64,000 nucleotides of DNA, from contig DUBM01000009.1 of NCBI GenBank assembly GCA_012960305.1, positions 146,238-210,237 on the forward strand. The letters run 5' to 3'. This stretch comes from Gammaproteobacteria bacterium. GTDB taxonomy: Bacteria > Pseudomonadota > Gammaproteobacteria > Pseudomonadales > Pseudohongiellaceae. Under the pieces are notes generated by a model. It worked only from the letters and a program-made list of their open reading frames with translations. It made no database searches and was not told where the DNA came from. The position numbers were made by a program, and so were the translations under genes. This document shows, in pieces, positions 36,351-46,687 of this stretch (positions within the stretch are counted from its first letter, which is position 1; each line of letters opens with the position of its first letter).

Positions 36351-36624
36351 AAGAAATTCCCTAATAACTACCTTTAGTCTAACTTCTTTTCTTATACTCA
36401 AAGATGCTTGAGCTAAAGAGGACATATTCGATGGACAAATTCTGTCGAAAGGGTTTCAATCTCGACAATAATAATTCGATGGGCATACTAACTGGGATAA
36501 GCTCGAAATACCAGCAAGGCAAGACCGTGCTTTCTCAGAAATTATCTCTTAAATAAAGTATTTCAGGCATTCAATAACTGACAAATAGTTTCAGATTAAC
36601 TCAAGGTAATCAACATATTAGGTT

Positions 36625-37146
36625 ATGCATTCAGTAGTTAAATTCACACGTAATTCTGTCGGAATGAGTTTAGTTTTACTCACTATGTCCTGCTCACAAC
36701 AATTTACAGTTTCAGTTAATAATCAGGCTCTTTTTGACCCTACAGGCAGGTTGATTTCCAATGAAGTTACCGACCCAGATCTGCAAGGTTGTATTAATCT
36801 CGCTATTGAGCAACAAAATATCCGCAGTGCTCTAGAGCTAACTGTATTATCGTGCGCAGATTCAGAAGTTAATGATCTGAATAATATCGGACAATTAACC
36901 CAATTGAGGTTTCTGGACCTAGCGAACAATCAGGTTTCAAATATCACTCCTTTGGAGAACCTTCAGGAACTGGGAGGTTTGAATCTAATGAACAATGCAA
37001 TACTCGATATCGCCCCTCTGCTAACCATTAACTCCCTCACCTCTGTTAGCCTGATCGGTAATGAAGGTATACCCTGCTCTCAATTACAATTACTGCGGGA
37101 AAAGTTAGGTGATAACTTAATTGAACCAATCTCCTGCAACAATTAG
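36625..37146 (+). CDS. Exported leucine-rich-repeat protein
   Basis: 173 aa. The N-terminus is a short signal peptide with Cys23 in LLTMSC, a weak lipobox (Thr at -3), so lipidation is possible but not certain. Residues about 85-165 form three or four LRRs of the type LTQLRFLDLANNQVSNITPL and LGGLNLMNNAILDIAPL. No further domain. Such short LRR proteins are widespread in Gammaproteobacteria and of unknown role. Monocistronic, convergent with miaE. Confidence 0.75.
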   Translation: MHSVVKFTRNSVGMSLVLLTMSCSQQFTVSVNNQALFDPTGRLISNEVTDPDLQGCINLAIEQQNIRSALELTVLSCADSEVNDLNNIGQLTQLRFLDLANNQVSNITPLENLQELGGLNLMNNAILDIAPLLTINSLTSVSLIGNEGIPCSQLQLLREKLGDNLIEPISCNN

Positions 37147-37198
37147 CTCGAATTATTAACATAGGGGGATTGATATCTAGAAGATATCTAGAAAAAAC

Positions 37199-37798
37199 CT
37201 ACGCTGGTAAGCCACTATGGAATCGAAATTGCGTATCTTTGCTAGAAATAAGCTCTGCTTCTGTGGTGGCGAAAAGTTTTACTCTTGCACTTATATCGCC
37301 ATCACTGTAACTGCGCGCCAATTCAAGATAATCTTGAAAATGCCTCAACTCAGATTTCAACAAACTACCGTAGAATTTCCCCAGCGCTTTATCAAGCAGA
37401 GGTTCTAATTTTTCGAAGCGCTCACAAGAGCGAGCCTCTATAAAAGCACCCGCAATCAAAGTATCTATAAGATGTTGGTTGTTATCCTGTTTATTGAATA
37501 ATGATCGTAATCCAGCTGCATATCTCGACGGACTGAGACGGACATATCTTACATCCCGTTGCCGCATCAGTTCCACGACTTGTTGGAAATGGAGTAATTC
37601 TTCACGTGCAAGCTGAGACATTTTAGTCAAAAGATCAGGCTTCTCCGTATGCAAATACATAAGGTTCATCGCTGTAGAAGCTGCCTTTTTTTCGCAATTC
37701 GCATGATCAATTAATAGCAAACACTGCTGGTCTAACGCCCTTTCAATCCATTCAGCAGGCGTCTCACAAGCCAGAAAGTTGTGTATATCTTTAAGCAT
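37199..37798 (-). CDS. miaE: tRNA-(ms2io6A37) hydroxylase MiaE
   Basis: 199-aa ferritin-like di-iron monooxygenase hydroxylating the isopentenyl group of ms2i6A37 in tRNAs. The Glu/His ligands sit in the paired motifs REELLHFQQV (about 67-76) and SELRHFQDYLELARSY (about 148-163), with further Glu in FIEARSCERFEKL. Length and order fit MiaE. The neighbouring RmuC gene is 65 bp upstream. Confidence 0.93.
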   Translation of the reverse strand: MLKDIHNFLACETPAEWIERALDQQCLLLIDHANCEKKAASTAMNLMYLHTEKPDLLTKMSQLAREELLHFQQVVELMRQRDVRYVRLSPSRYAAGLRSLFNKQDNNQHLIDTLIAGAFIEARSCERFEKLEPLLDKALGKFYGSLLKSELRHFQDYLELARSYSDGDISARVKLFATTEAELISSKDTQFRFHSGLPA

Positions 37799-37863
37799 GA
37801 GGGATGAGGGAAGTAATGATTTACAGCCGAGTAGTGATTTTTAATTTAGCCCAGGAAGAACAA

Positions 37864-39252
37864 TTAATGGCGGGTTTTTTTATCCCCATTTTCTGATGGT
37901 TCAATTTCAGCTTTGGAAACAACTCTTCGCTTATCGTCCTCGAGCGCAGAACCCACGACATCAGGTTTTTGTTTCTTAGAAGTTTTTGCGCCAAGCTCTT
38001 TAAGCGCTTCAGCGCGTTTAATAAGGTTACCTCTACCAGTAAGAAGTTTATTTTGAGCCTTTTCGAAGCTTTTCTTACTTGCATCAATTTTCACGCCAAC
38101 CTCATCTAAGTCATCTACAAAAGCGACAAATTTATCATACAATGCGCCCGCCTTTTCTGCTATCTCATTGGCATTTCGATTCTGTTGCGCCAAGCGCCAC
38201 AAATTTTGTACAGTCTTTAATGTAGTTAACAGAGTGGTAGGCCCAACAAAAATTATATTCCGCTCAAAAGCGTGTTGAGATAGCTCAGGATCATTTTGAA
38301 TTGCTATCGAGTAGGCCGCCTCTATAGGCATAAACAAAAAGACATAATCTAAAGAGTTTATCCCCGCCAAATTCTGATAATCCTTCCCTGATAGGGATTT
38401 GACATGCATTCTCACGGATTGAATATGTTGGCTCAATAGTTCTGATTTCTCGCCCTCATCCTCACTCGCACAAAAACCATCCCAAGCTTTAAGCGAAACC
38501 TTAGAGTCGATAATAATATCTCTGGACTCCGGCAAGTGAACAATCACATCCGGTTGTGATTTACTGCCATCCTCTGCCTTCAAACTTACCTGTACATCGT
38601 ATTCTCGCCCCTTAACCAAGCCTGATTTCTCCAGAATCGATTCAAGAACAAACTCTCCCCAAGACCCCTGGGTTTTATTATCACCTTTTAGCGCGTTGGT
38701 TAGGTTAACCGCATCTTCGCTAATTTTGCTATTTAATTTCTGTAGGTTTTCAATTTCTTTAGCTAAAGAAAACCGCTCTTTCGCTTCCTTGTCATAAGTA
38801 TCTTCGACTCGCTTTTCAAATTGTACTATTTTTTCTTGCAATGGGTTTAACACCGCAGACAGCGATTCTTTATTAGTCTCTGTGAATTTCTTACTCTTGT
38901 CATCGAATATTTCATTGGCAATATTCTTAAAAGCAACGCCGAGTTGATCCCGCGATTCGTTCAACAAGGACATTTTCTCTTCAAATTGTTTCGTCTCGAA
39001 TTCCAGAGATATTGTTAGCCGAGCGTTATCCTCTCTAAAAACTTGCAACTGTGATTGCAGCGAAACTGCAGCTTCCTCAGATTTATTCAAGGTGTTTTGG
39101 ATTTTCCCCACTTCCAATTCCTTTGCCAACAACCTTTCTCTAATGGATGCCTCTGCTACAGATAAGAATTGAATGCGTTTGGATAAATAGAAAATACATA
39201 TCGCTGCGGCAACAAGAAGTAGTCCAGCAACAGAGAGGCTAAGAGTTATCAT
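37864..39252 (-). CDS. rmuC: DNA recombination protein RmuC
   Basis: 462 aa. N-terminal membrane helix (about 5-24), a long coiled coil (about 30-190), then the RmuC nuclease-like domain with GSWGEFVLESILEKSGLVKG, QPDVIVHLPE and IIDSKVSLKAW, the PD-(D/E)xK-like core. E. coli RmuC limits inversions at short inverted repeats. The C-terminal tail is basic and low in complexity (about 415-462). Confidence 0.93.
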   Translation of the reverse strand: MITLSLSVAGLLLVAAAICIFYLSKRIQFLSVAEASIRERLLAKELEVGKIQNTLNKSEEAAVSLQSQLQVFREDNARLTISLEFETKQFEEKMSLLNESRDQLGVAFKNIANEIFDDKSKKFTETNKESLSAVLNPLQEKIVQFEKRVEDTYDKEAKERFSLAKEIENLQKLNSKISEDAVNLTNALKGDNKTQGSWGEFVLESILEKSGLVKGREYDVQVSLKAEDGSKSQPDVIVHLPESRDIIIDSKVSLKAWDGFCASEDEGEKSELLSQHIQSVRMHVKSLSGKDYQNLAGINSLDYVFLFMPIEAAYSIAIQNDPELSQHAFERNIIFVGPTTLLTTLKTVQNLWRLAQQNRNANEIAEKAGALYDKFVAFVDDLDEVGVKIDASKKSFEKAQNKLLTGRGNLIKRAEALKELGAKTSKKQKPDVVGSALEDDKRRVVSKAEIEPSENGDKKTRH

Positions 39253-39307
39253 GAATGGTTAGGGCTCTTTGACTTGCTGAATCGCAGCAAGCATAGAAGA
39301 ATTGTGG

Positions 39308-40360
39308 CTAGCTCAAGTTGTCGTTGATAACTTGCAATAGCTCTAAGGTTAGCTCGGAGGGCTCTTCCGCCCCTTCTAGCTCCTGAGTTTCGATATTCAC
39401 TGTCGAATCCAATTCAACCAGACGCACAACAAAATCTTTCTCTACAGCGATTTCCACACCATTGCCACCAAAAAACCTCCCTATTAAGCCTGGCCCGTCT
39501 TCTTCCGCAATAATGCCCGCAAATTTCACGTTGAAAAATTTTTCATCTCTATCACTTTCAACAATTGCGATTTCAGCACTTTCCAGAGCTTGTCGAATTT
39601 GCACCCAAGCTCGAGCATAGTCAATTCGTAACTGCAGTATTTGTTCTCCATCATCGTTCTCGACAATATTTGCCTTTCGCTCTGCTTCGATACTACCGGC
39701 GAGCAAGCTTGCGGATGAAGCCTGGTAGACATCGTTCCTATCAGCTAAATACTGGGATATCGAATCAATAATTTGTCGCTCTAAATCCGGCGATGAGGAT
39801 TCCTCTGGCCAATTAATAATTAGAGGGATTCTGTCAGAGCGCAGATTCTCAAAGTGCCTTACATATATCTCAGAATAGCCTGAGTGCAATCCCGGCTCGA
39901 TGGTTATGCGGTACTTATGGCGAGTCAAAAGGTCATTTTCAACTTCTAACCAAGCTGTCTCCATAATGCCGCTGCTAGGATTTTCATAATCCAAGATGAC
40001 TTGTAACTCTGTCCAATAATCTCTCACTAGAGGCCATACCTGGCCGGGGGTAGCATCTAGCACTACCCAGCGACGATCTGCGAGATTCTGGATGATGACA
40101 CCTTCTCTCCTTTTTGTTTCGATGGGATTAGGCATAGGAACGCCATCAAATTCTTCTAAATTCAGTGCAAATTGTTCTGGTATTACGTAAAGCTGGTCCA
40201 ATGTATAGCTATCTAGCTCATCAGAAATTTCCATTGGAGGCAAGATTAGCGCCTCATTATAGTTACCGCCTCGATCTCGAAAAATACCCGCATCTCCGAA
40301 CAAAAAGCCGCAAGCATTCAGATTGAGTGACAGCAGTACAAGTAGTATTCGTTTAAACAT
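39308..40360 (-). CDS. bamC: Outer membrane assembly lipoprotein BamC
   Basis: 350 aa. Lipobox LNAC with Cys17. An unstructured, acidic N-terminal part (about 20-100) containing the segment that docks on BamD is followed by two helix-grip domains (about 105-210 and 225-345): RRWVVLDATPGQVWPLVRDYW, then DYARAWVQIRQALESAEI. Accessory subunit of the Bam complex. Located just downstream of dapA (92 bp), the conserved dapA-bamC pair. Confidence 0.9.
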   Translation of the reverse strand: MFKRILLVLLSLNLNACGFLFGDAGIFRDRGGNYNEALILPPMEISDELDSYTLDQLYVIPEQFALNLEEFDGVPMPNPIETKRREGVIIQNLADRRWVVLDATPGQVWPLVRDYWTELQVILDYENPSSGIMETAWLEVENDLLTRHKYRITIEPGLHSGYSEIYVRHFENLRSDRIPLIINWPEESSSPDLERQIIDSISQYLADRNDVYQASSASLLAGSIEAERKANIVENDDGEQILQLRIDYARAWVQIRQALESAEIAIVESDRDEKFFNVKFAGIIAEEDGPGLIGRFFGGNGVEIAVEKDFVVRLVELDSTVNIETQELEGAEEPSELTLELLQVINDNLS

Positions 40361-40452
40361 TAAATCTTTTCCATAATTCTATTTTAAATAATTATTTCCT
40401 GAAGCATTAGTTCTAAAGCAAACCCTTGCAGAGTCAAATGTTGCACAAGTTG

Positions 40453-41352
40453 TTATGCAGCAACAGACAACTGTATTCCCGCCTGGCGTAATGCCTCACT
40501 TACTTGGAGTTGATATTTCTCTTCAAGTTCCACTAATGGAAGTCTAATTCCTGGGCCAATCATGCCCATTTTTTGCAATGCCCACTTCACCGGAATAGGG
40601 TTTGCTTCAAGGAATAAATCTTGATGAAGTGATACCAGCTGGTCATCTACGGCCTGAGCTGCCTCGGTATTTCCCGCTAGAGCCAAGGCGCACATCTGGG
40701 CCATTTGCTGCGGCGCAACATTTGCCGTGACTGAGATAGCGCCATCAGCACCACTCAAAATCAACGGCAAGCTGATCGCATCTTCACCACTGTATATTGC
40801 AAGGCGATCGCCACAGCGCTCAATTAACTGCTGCCCGCGCACAATATCACCTGTCGCATCTTTTATCCCAACGATATTTTCTAAATCAGCGAGACGCTCA
40901 ACCGTTTCTAAAGCGAGGTCGCAGGCAGTGCGCCCTGGTACATTATATAAAATCTGCGGAATATCTACGCCTTCTGCAACTACTTTAAAGTGCTGATATA
41001 GCCCCTCTTGTGAAGGCCGGTTATAGTAAGGAGTAACAAGCAGACAGGCGTCAGCATTATGCTCTTTTGCTGATTGGGTAAAAGACAAAGCTTCATCAGT
41101 CGAGTTTGAGCCCGTACCCGCTATAACGGGAACACGCTGAGCAACCACCTCCACGCAATGAGCAACCAAATCACAATGCTCTTGAGTGGTTAGTGTCGCT
41201 GACTCGCCTGTTGTACCTACAACCACAATCGCATCGGTACCCGCATCGATATGCCATTCAATAAGACGATCGAACGTAGGCAAGTCTACCGAGCCGTCGG
41301 TATGCATGGGCGTAACTATAGCTACAATACTACCTTGAAGTTTTGCGTACAT
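40453..41352 (-). CDS. dapA: 4-hydroxy-tetrahydrodipicolinate synthase
   Basis: 299-aa class I aldolase-type TIM barrel that condenses pyruvate with aspartate semialdehyde, first step of the lysine/diaminopimelate branch. The pyruvate Schiff-base lysine is in IVGIKDATGD, the proton-relay tyrosine in LYNVPGRT, and the substrate pocket in VVGTTGESATLT. Length matches E. coli DapA. First of the dapA-bamC unit. Confidence 0.97.
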   Translation of the reverse strand: MYAKLQGSIVAIVTPMHTDGSVDLPTFDRLIEWHIDAGTDAIVVVGTTGESATLTTQEHCDLVAHCVEVVAQRVPVIAGTGSNSTDEALSFTQSAKEHNADACLLVTPYYNRPSQEGLYQHFKVVAEGVDIPQILYNVPGRTACDLALETVERLADLENIVGIKDATGDIVRGQQLIERCGDRLAIYSGEDAISLPLILSGADGAISVTANVAPQQMAQMCALALAGNTEAAQAVDDQLVSLHQDLFLEANPIPVKWALQKMGMIGPGIRLPLVELEEKYQLQVSEALRQAGIQLSVAA

Positions 41353-41447
41353 ATTTTCGCTACTTGGCTCTACTATATTGGTTTACTGAGTTTACTGAAT
41401 TGCCTGACGGGGGATTTTACCACATTGTCGAAAATTCAACCAAAACC

Positions 41448-42527
41448 TCACGCAGATGATGATTTAACTGACTTAGTCTGCATCTTGCCCGGCCAAGCAT
41501 TGATGATCGCCTTAATTAGTGTCGCTAGGGGTATCGCAAAAAATACGCCCGCTAAGCCCCAAACCCCGCCAAACACGAGCACTGCTGCGATTATGGCAAC
41601 AGGATGTAAATTCACAGCTTCAGAAAAAATTACGGGCACCAACACGTTGCCATCTATGATTTGCAAAATAAAATAGACAATTAATGCAGTATAAAATTCA
41701 CTGCCAATTCCCCACTGTACATAGGCCACTGCTGCTATAGGAATCGTTACTGCTGTGGCTCCTATATACGGCACAATTACAGACAGACCCACCAGCACAG
41801 ACAGTAGTATCGCGTAGTTGATGCCTAGTACCACGAAGGTTAGGTAACTGACGCTTCCAACAATCAAGATCTCTACAGCTTTGCCTCGAATATAGTTCGA
41901 TATTTGCTCGTCCATTTCCTGCCAAATACCAATCATCAGGGGTCTATTGCGGGGCAGAAAATTACCTACCCAATTTACCAACATTTGCTTATCCTTCATC
42001 ACAAAGAAAACCAGAACCGGAACCAGAATTATAAAAACGAACCAAGCAAAAATATCCGGAAGACTAGCCAGTGAATATTCCAGAATAGTCTGTCCAAAGC
42101 CGCCTAATTCGCCAACAAGCCCTTCAATAAAGCCATCGACCTGCTGTTCCGAAAACAAACCCGGATAGTTCTCGGCCAACAATTGGAGACTGCTTTGCCA
42201 TTGTGTAATAAGGTTTGGCAATTCAGTGACCAAGCGACGCAGCTGACTGCCAGCCTGAGGCAGAAGAAATAAAAGAACTACCAAAAACACACCAATGAAT
42301 AATGTGTATACAAGTGAAAATGCCAAGCGATTCGATAAATTGTATTTTAGTAAAAGGTTAACTAAACCCTGCATAAGATAGGCAACTATTATCGCCGCAA
42401 TAAGTGGCGCCAGAATACTTCCAAGCAGGAGTAAAACCACCAAGCCGGCGGAAAGCAGAATCACTAAAATAATTGATTCTTCATCGTGAAAATAACGATC
42501 AATAAAATCGTTAAGTAATTTTTTCAT
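41448..42527 (-). CDS. AI-2E family transporter (PerM-like permease)
   Basis: 359 aa from the ATG at 42527, which avoids the overlap with tusA that the longer frame (to 42578) would have. Seven or eight membrane helices, with the family segments APLIAAIIVAYLMQGLVN, VILVPVLVFFVMKDKQ, VSYLTFVVLGINYAILLSVLVGLSVIVPYIG and ending in a short soluble tail. Transport substrate is uncertain across this family. Inner membrane. Confidence 0.88.
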   Translation of the reverse strand: MKKLLNDFIDRYFHDEESIILVILLSAGLVVLLLLGSILAPLIAAIIVAYLMQGLVNLLLKYNLSNRLAFSLVYTLFIGVFLVVLLFLLPQAGSQLRRLVTELPNLITQWQSSLQLLAENYPGLFSEQQVDGFIEGLVGELGGFGQTILEYSLASLPDIFAWFVFIILVPVLVFFVMKDKQMLVNWVGNFLPRNRPLMIGIWQEMDEQISNYIRGKAVEILIVGSVSYLTFVVLGINYAILLSVLVGLSVIVPYIGATAVTIPIAAVAYVQWGIGSEFYTALIVYFILQIIDGNVLVPVIFSEAVNLHPVAIIAAVLVFGGVWGLAGVFFAIPLATLIKAIINAWPGKMQTKSVKSSSA

Positions 42528-42546
42528 TGAACGGAGCCCCCGAACT

Positions 42547-42780
42547 CTAGCCTTTTCTAATCCAATAGAAATAAGCACTATCGTCTTTTTGAAAATCGAG
42601 AATCTGGTGATCGCTCTGTTTTACAAAAAGATAAAAATCCTTCTCTGACCCAGGATCGGTCGCAACGACTTTTAACACTTCTTGCGGTTGCATACGATTT
42701 AATGCCAATTTCGCTTTCAACAGCGGCATTGGACACTCCAGCCCTGACAGATCAATCTCTATATCGGCATTAACACTCAT
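42547..42780 (-). CDS. tusA: Sulfurtransferase TusA
   Basis: 77 aa, usual length for TusA. The persulfide-carrying cysteine is in the LECPMPLLKAK motif. In E. coli it relays sulfur from IscS through TusBCD and TusE to MnmA for the 2-thiolation of mnm5s2U34, so it shares a pathway with MnmC in this window. It is divergent from the BepA-like gene and followed 19 bp later by the AI-2E permease. Confidence 0.94.
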   Translation of the reverse strand: MSVNADIEIDLSGLECPMPLLKAKLALNRMQPQEVLKVVATDPGSEKDFYLFVKQSDHQILDFQKDDSAYFYWIRKG

Positions 42781-42938
42781 CCTGCTATTTTATCAAGCTA
42801 TCGGCGAGAAAGCCCCATTATTCCTTGGTTTGACAGTAATTTCACTTCTCAAATCCTTGCTGACGGGGAGATGTTGCTGCTAATCAAGTACAATTATTTG
42901 TGGTATTCTGAATTTTACACAGTAATGTGGTTAAAACT

Positions 42939-44405
42939 ATGCTTTCACACTTGCTGAAACCATCCTTATCTTCAGTCTCTATAGCACTGTTGGCTGGATT
43001 TCTCAGTCTTTCGGCCGTAGCTCAATCGCAACTGCCTTCCCTCGGCGATCGATTCTCAGGAACCGTCTCTCTGGACGATGAGTACCAGATGGGGCGGCAA
43101 TTCCTCAGCCAACTAAGGCGTAGCGCTCCAACGATTCCTGATGCCCTTCTCAATGACTATTTAGAAAATGTCACCTACAAGGTAGCGTCACGTAGCCAGC
43201 TTAAAGATCATCGATTGTCGTTCGTTGTCATCGATAGCGAAGATTTAAATGCTTTTGCAGCCCCCGGGGGAATAATCGGTGTAAATACCGGCTTATTCCT
43301 TAATGCCCAGACCGAGGCAGAATTTGTTTCTGTCATGGCCCACGAGATCGCCCACGTGAGTCAACGACACTTTGCTCGGACCGTGGATGAAGCCCAAGCG
43401 GGAAGCATTCCCCAAATCGCGACCATGATGGCCAGCATTTTAATTATGGCGACTTCAGATGCTGGGCACGGTCAGGCGGCCATTGCCGCCGCCCAAGGGC
43501 GCGCCGTCGAGAACCAATTACGCTTCAGTCGAAACAATGAAGCGGAAGCCGATCGAGTCGGACAAGACACTATGTTTGCCGCTGGCTTCAACCCTAATGG
43601 TATGTCCGCATTATTTGAGCGCCTCGTTGCTATCAATAGATTTGGGCGCCGCCCTCCTGAGTTCTTATTAACTCACCCAGTAACAGAATCTCGCGTCGCT
43701 GATGCTCGAGGTAGGGCAGTCCGCTACCCTCTTCGAAACTACGCGGACAATTTAGAATATCAGGTTGTACGGTCTCGAGTTCTTGGTCACTACGCTAACG
43801 ACAAAGAGGCGTACGTCTCTCAATCAAAAGACAAACTGCAACAAAGTTTATTAGAATTCGACCGTGACGCAGCGCGATATAATCTTGCAATCGCCTACTA
43901 TGAAAATAAAGAATACAATCTTGCCAATGCCACACTGGCGCCCCTGTTGGAGAAAGATCCTAACCAGATAAGCTACGTCGCAACTCAAGCAGAGTTTTAC
44001 ACAGAACAAAATGAACCTGCACAGGCTATTCAATTTTTGCAGCGTCATATGGAAATCAATCCCGACAACCACGCTCTAGTAATGGCTTATATTGATGCGT
44101 TGATAGAAATGCGGGCATTTTCACAAGCCGCTGAAACCATGCTACAACACGCCCTATTGCGGCCTGATGACCACAATCTTTGGTTCAAGTTAGCCGATAC
44201 TCAAGGGCAGGCAGGCAACATTAGCGCTGTGCACCAATCCAGAGCTGAGTTCTTTCGCCTAATTGGAGATTATAGATCTTCAAGAGAACAGCTTAAGTTT
44301 GCCGTACGTATAGAAACTGAAAAAGGCAGCGCTCCTGCTGAACTCGCTAGGCTCAAACAAAAAATTCGTGATGTTGAACAAATGCAGCGAGATCTGAACG
44401 GTTAA
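42939..44405 (+). CDS. bepA: Periplasmic M48 metalloprotease with TPR domain (BepA-like)
   Basis: About 488 aa. I take the ATG at 42939; a GTG at 42927 is in frame, and neither has a good ribosome site. Signal peptide ends SLSAVAQ. The zinc site HEIAHVSQRH (HExxH) and third ligand in NNEAEADRVGQD are intact, with the GVNTGLFLNAQTEAEF segment before them. The C-terminal half (about 285-480) has TPR-like repeats. This is the layout of E. coli BepA (YfgC), which repairs or degrades stalled LptD and Bam substrates. Confidence 0.9.
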   Translation: MLSHLLKPSLSSVSIALLAGFLSLSAVAQSQLPSLGDRFSGTVSLDDEYQMGRQFLSQLRRSAPTIPDALLNDYLENVTYKVASRSQLKDHRLSFVVIDSEDLNAFAAPGGIIGVNTGLFLNAQTEAEFVSVMAHEIAHVSQRHFARTVDEAQAGSIPQIATMMASILIMATSDAGHGQAAIAAAQGRAVENQLRFSRNNEAEADRVGQDTMFAAGFNPNGMSALFERLVAINRFGRRPPEFLLTHPVTESRVADARGRAVRYPLRNYADNLEYQVVRSRVLGHYANDKEAYVSQSKDKLQQSLLEFDRDAARYNLAIAYYENKEYNLANATLAPLLEKDPNQISYVATQAEFYTEQNEPAQAIQFLQRHMEINPDNHALVMAYIDALIEMRAFSQAAETMLQHALLRPDDHNLWFKLADTQGQAGNISAVHQSRAEFFRLIGDYRSSREQLKFAVRIETEKGSAPAELARLKQKIRDVEQMQRDLNG

Positions 44406-44416
44406 AAAAACTAAAG

Positions 44417-45499
44417 CTAAGCTTTACCTCTCACCTTAAGCTGATTTTCTGCGGCAAAATCTAACATTCGTTGTAATGGCACCATCGCTTGTGCTGCCAA
44501 ATCAGCATCAACGAGAATTTCATTCGCTTCATTAGATAGAGAATCATAAAGCCTAGGCAGAGAGTTCATTGCCATCCAGGGGCAGTGAGCACAGCTGCGA
44601 CAAGTAGCATCATTGCCCGCAGTAGGTGCAATTATAAAGGTTTTCTCTGGCGCTAACTTTTGGAGCTTGTGAAAAATTCCTTGGTCTGTAGCCACAATGA
44701 TTTCTGCATTCGGCAATACCTGAGCCGCCTTTATGATCTGCGTGGTCGACCCTATAACGTCTGCTAGCTCTAACACAGAATCAGGTGACTCCGGGTGAGC
44801 AAGGATTGCAGCTTGAGGATACAGCTGACGCATATTCTCTAAACCTCGAGCCTTAAATTCCTCATGCACAATACATGCGGCATTCCACAACAACATATCT
44901 GCGCCGGTGGTTTTCTTGAGATAAGAACCCAAATGCTTATCCGGCGCCCAAAGAATTTTTTTACCCGCATCCATCAGATGTTCTACAACATCGAGCGCGA
45001 TACTTGACGTAACTACCCAATCTGCACGAGCTTTAACAGCAGCAGATGTGTTTGCATAGACCACAATCGTTCGATCTGGATTGGCATCACAGAATGCTGA
45101 AAACTTACCGATCGAACAGCCAATATCTAGAGAACAGGTTGCTTCCAACGTTGGCATAACAACGGTTTTTTCTGGACTGAGAATTTTTGCAGATTCCCCC
45201 ATAAATCGAACGCCAGCAACGATAAGAATCTCTGCCTCTACTTCTTTCCCAAATTTTGCCATCTCCAAGCTATCGCCAACAAAACCACCCGTTGCTTCAG
45301 CCAAGTCTTGCAATACCGGGTCCGTGTAATAGTGAGCCACAAGCTTGGCTTTCTTCTCAGTCATGAGTTGAGCAATTTTTTCGAGATACTCAAGCTCATC
45401 AGCGTCATTCAAATGCGCACTGGGCGTCGCGCCATCGAGAAATCGGCGAACAATAGCAGTGTCAGTTGCTAATGAATTATCAATTGTGGGAGTTTCCAT
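44417..45499 (-). CDS. nadA: Quinolinate synthase A
   Basis: 360 aa. Condenses iminoaspartate with dihydroxyacetone phosphate for NAD synthesis, using a [4Fe-4S] cluster. Candidate cluster cysteines occur in [20 protein letters not shown] and [10 protein letters not shown], the last being the NadA C-terminal signature. [16 protein letters not shown] is the N-terminal substrate motif. Convergent with the BepA-like gene, 11 bp apart. A TATATACAG half-site upstream does not look like a full LexA box. Confidence 0.96.
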   Translation of the reverse strand: METPTIDNSLATDTAIVRRFLDGATPSAHLNDADELEYLEKIAQLMTEKKAKLVAHYYTDPVLQDLAEATGGFVGDSLEMAKFGKEVEAEILIVAGVRFMGESAKILSPEKTVVMPTLEATCSLDIGCSIGKFSAFCDANPDRTIVVYANTSAAVKARADWVVTSSIALDVVEHLMDAGKKILWAPDKHLGSYLKKTTGADMLLWNAACIVHEEFKARGLENMRQLYPQAAILAHPESPDSVLELADVIGSTTQIIKAAQVLPNAEIIVATDQGIFHKLQKLAPEKTFIIAPTAGNDATCRSCAHCPWMAMNSLPRLYDSLSNEANEILVDADLAAQAMVPLQRMLDFAAENQLKVRGKA

Positions 45500-45731
45500 A
45501 AAAGGGTTGCTGTCTACACCTATGCGTAACTATCTCTATATACAGAACGTCGTTTCTAAGATTTTATCATAGGATCATCATTGAGGCTTAGATTAGGACT
45601 CTCACATGATCGCAGACACAGCTTACTCGGTTCATGAGCTTAAATGCCTTTGTAAACAATCTTACTGGGTGAATAGAATTGACAGGTCCAGCAACTATAT
45701 CGAAGCTGATGTATTGAAACTGAGAGGAATA

Positions 45732-45807
45732 TGGTGGGGCGTGTGCGACTCGAACGCACGACCAATTGGTTAAAAGCCAACTGCTCTACCGACTGAGCTA
45801 ACGCCCC
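45732..45807 (-). tRNA. tRNA-Lys (TTT)
   Basis: 76 nt including CCA. Acceptor GGGGCGT with ACGCCCC, D arm TAGCTCAGTCGGTAGAGC, anticodon loop CTTTTAA (anticodon TTT), T arm GTGCGTTCGAGTCGCAC. U34 of this tRNA is a target of MnmC and of the TusA relay, both encoded in the window. Confidence 0.97.
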
Positions 45808-45906
45808 ATGAAAGGGCGACATAGTACTATCAAAATAAAAAAAGACAAGTCATCAGCAAATTTTTCTAACAGTAATCATGTCGGGAAAATCCACAGAGGG
45901 AAAAAT

Positions 45907-46605
45907 CTAAGTGAATTTCTCATTATATCGAGTAGGATCATGGAGCCCAGCATCCTGAAAGCCCTGTTTGCGGAACCTGCAACTGTCGCAGCGCCCACAG
46001 GCTAGACCATCTTCAGTTGCCTGATAACAAGAAACCGTAAGACCATAATCAACTCCAAGCCTAACACCAGCCTTGATAATCTCGGCTTTAGTTAAATCTA
46101 TAAGTGGCGTCGCTAAATTAATGCTTTTACCTTCTACACCCATCTTAGTAGCCAAATTTATGACTTTCTGAAAGGCCTCAATGTATGCAGGTCGGCAATC
46201 GGGGTAGCCAGAATAATCAAGAGAATTAACACCGATATAAATTGCGTCTGCAGCTACTACTTCAGCCCAAGCCAATGCATAAGATAAGAAAACTGTATTG
46301 CGTGCAGGAACATAGGTAATCGGGATCCCAGTTGATTCCTCTTCGGGAATTGAAATAGCCGCATCTGTTAGCGCCGAGCCTCCGATTTGCCCCATATCCA
46401 ATTTAACAGTCTTATGTTCAACAACGTCTGCATAACCAGCCAACCGACTGGCCGCCTCAAGCTCGCTGCTGGCGCGTTGCCCATAATCAAAGCTCAATGC
46501 ATAGCAGCTATAGCCCGAGTTTTTAGCTATAGCCAAGCATGTTGCAGAATCCAGACCACCGGAGACCAAAATCACGGCTTTATTTTTTTTAATTTCTGAA
46601 CTCAT
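45907..46605 (-). CDS. queC: 7-cyano-7-deazaguanine (preQ0) synthase
   Basis: 232 aa. ATP-dependent conversion of 7-carboxy-7-deazaguanine to preQ0. PP-loop ATP motif [14 protein letters not shown] at the N-terminus, [11 protein letters not shown], and the zinc-binding cysteine set [17 protein letters not shown] near the C-terminus. Downstream of queE with an 82-bp gap and in the same orientation. Confidence 0.96.
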   Translation of the reverse strand: MSSEIKKNKAVILVSGGLDSATCLAIAKNSGYSCYALSFDYGQRASSELEAASRLAGYADVVEHKTVKLDMGQIGGSALTDAAISIPEEESTGIPITYVPARNTVFLSYALAWAEVVAADAIYIGVNSLDYSGYPDCRPAYIEAFQKVINLATKMGVEGKSINLATPLIDLTKAEIIKAGVRLGVDYGLTVSCYQATEDGLACGRCDSCRFRKQGFQDAGLHDPTRYNEKFT

Positions 46606-46687
46606 GATTTATTTTTTCTATTTCTTGGTTCGTTGGTTGATTGAATCAATAGAGAGCATCTTTTCAGTAGGCGAATATACTTAAAAG

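Noticed and set aside
44409..44427. Terminator-like palindrome TAAAGCTAAGCTTTA between the BepA-like gene and nadA
   Set aside because: A one-base loop cannot form; with a real loop only about five pairs remain.
45528..45546. LexA-like site upstream of nadA
   Set aside because: Only the right half (TATATACAG) fits the consensus; the left half does not, and nadA is not a known SOS gene.
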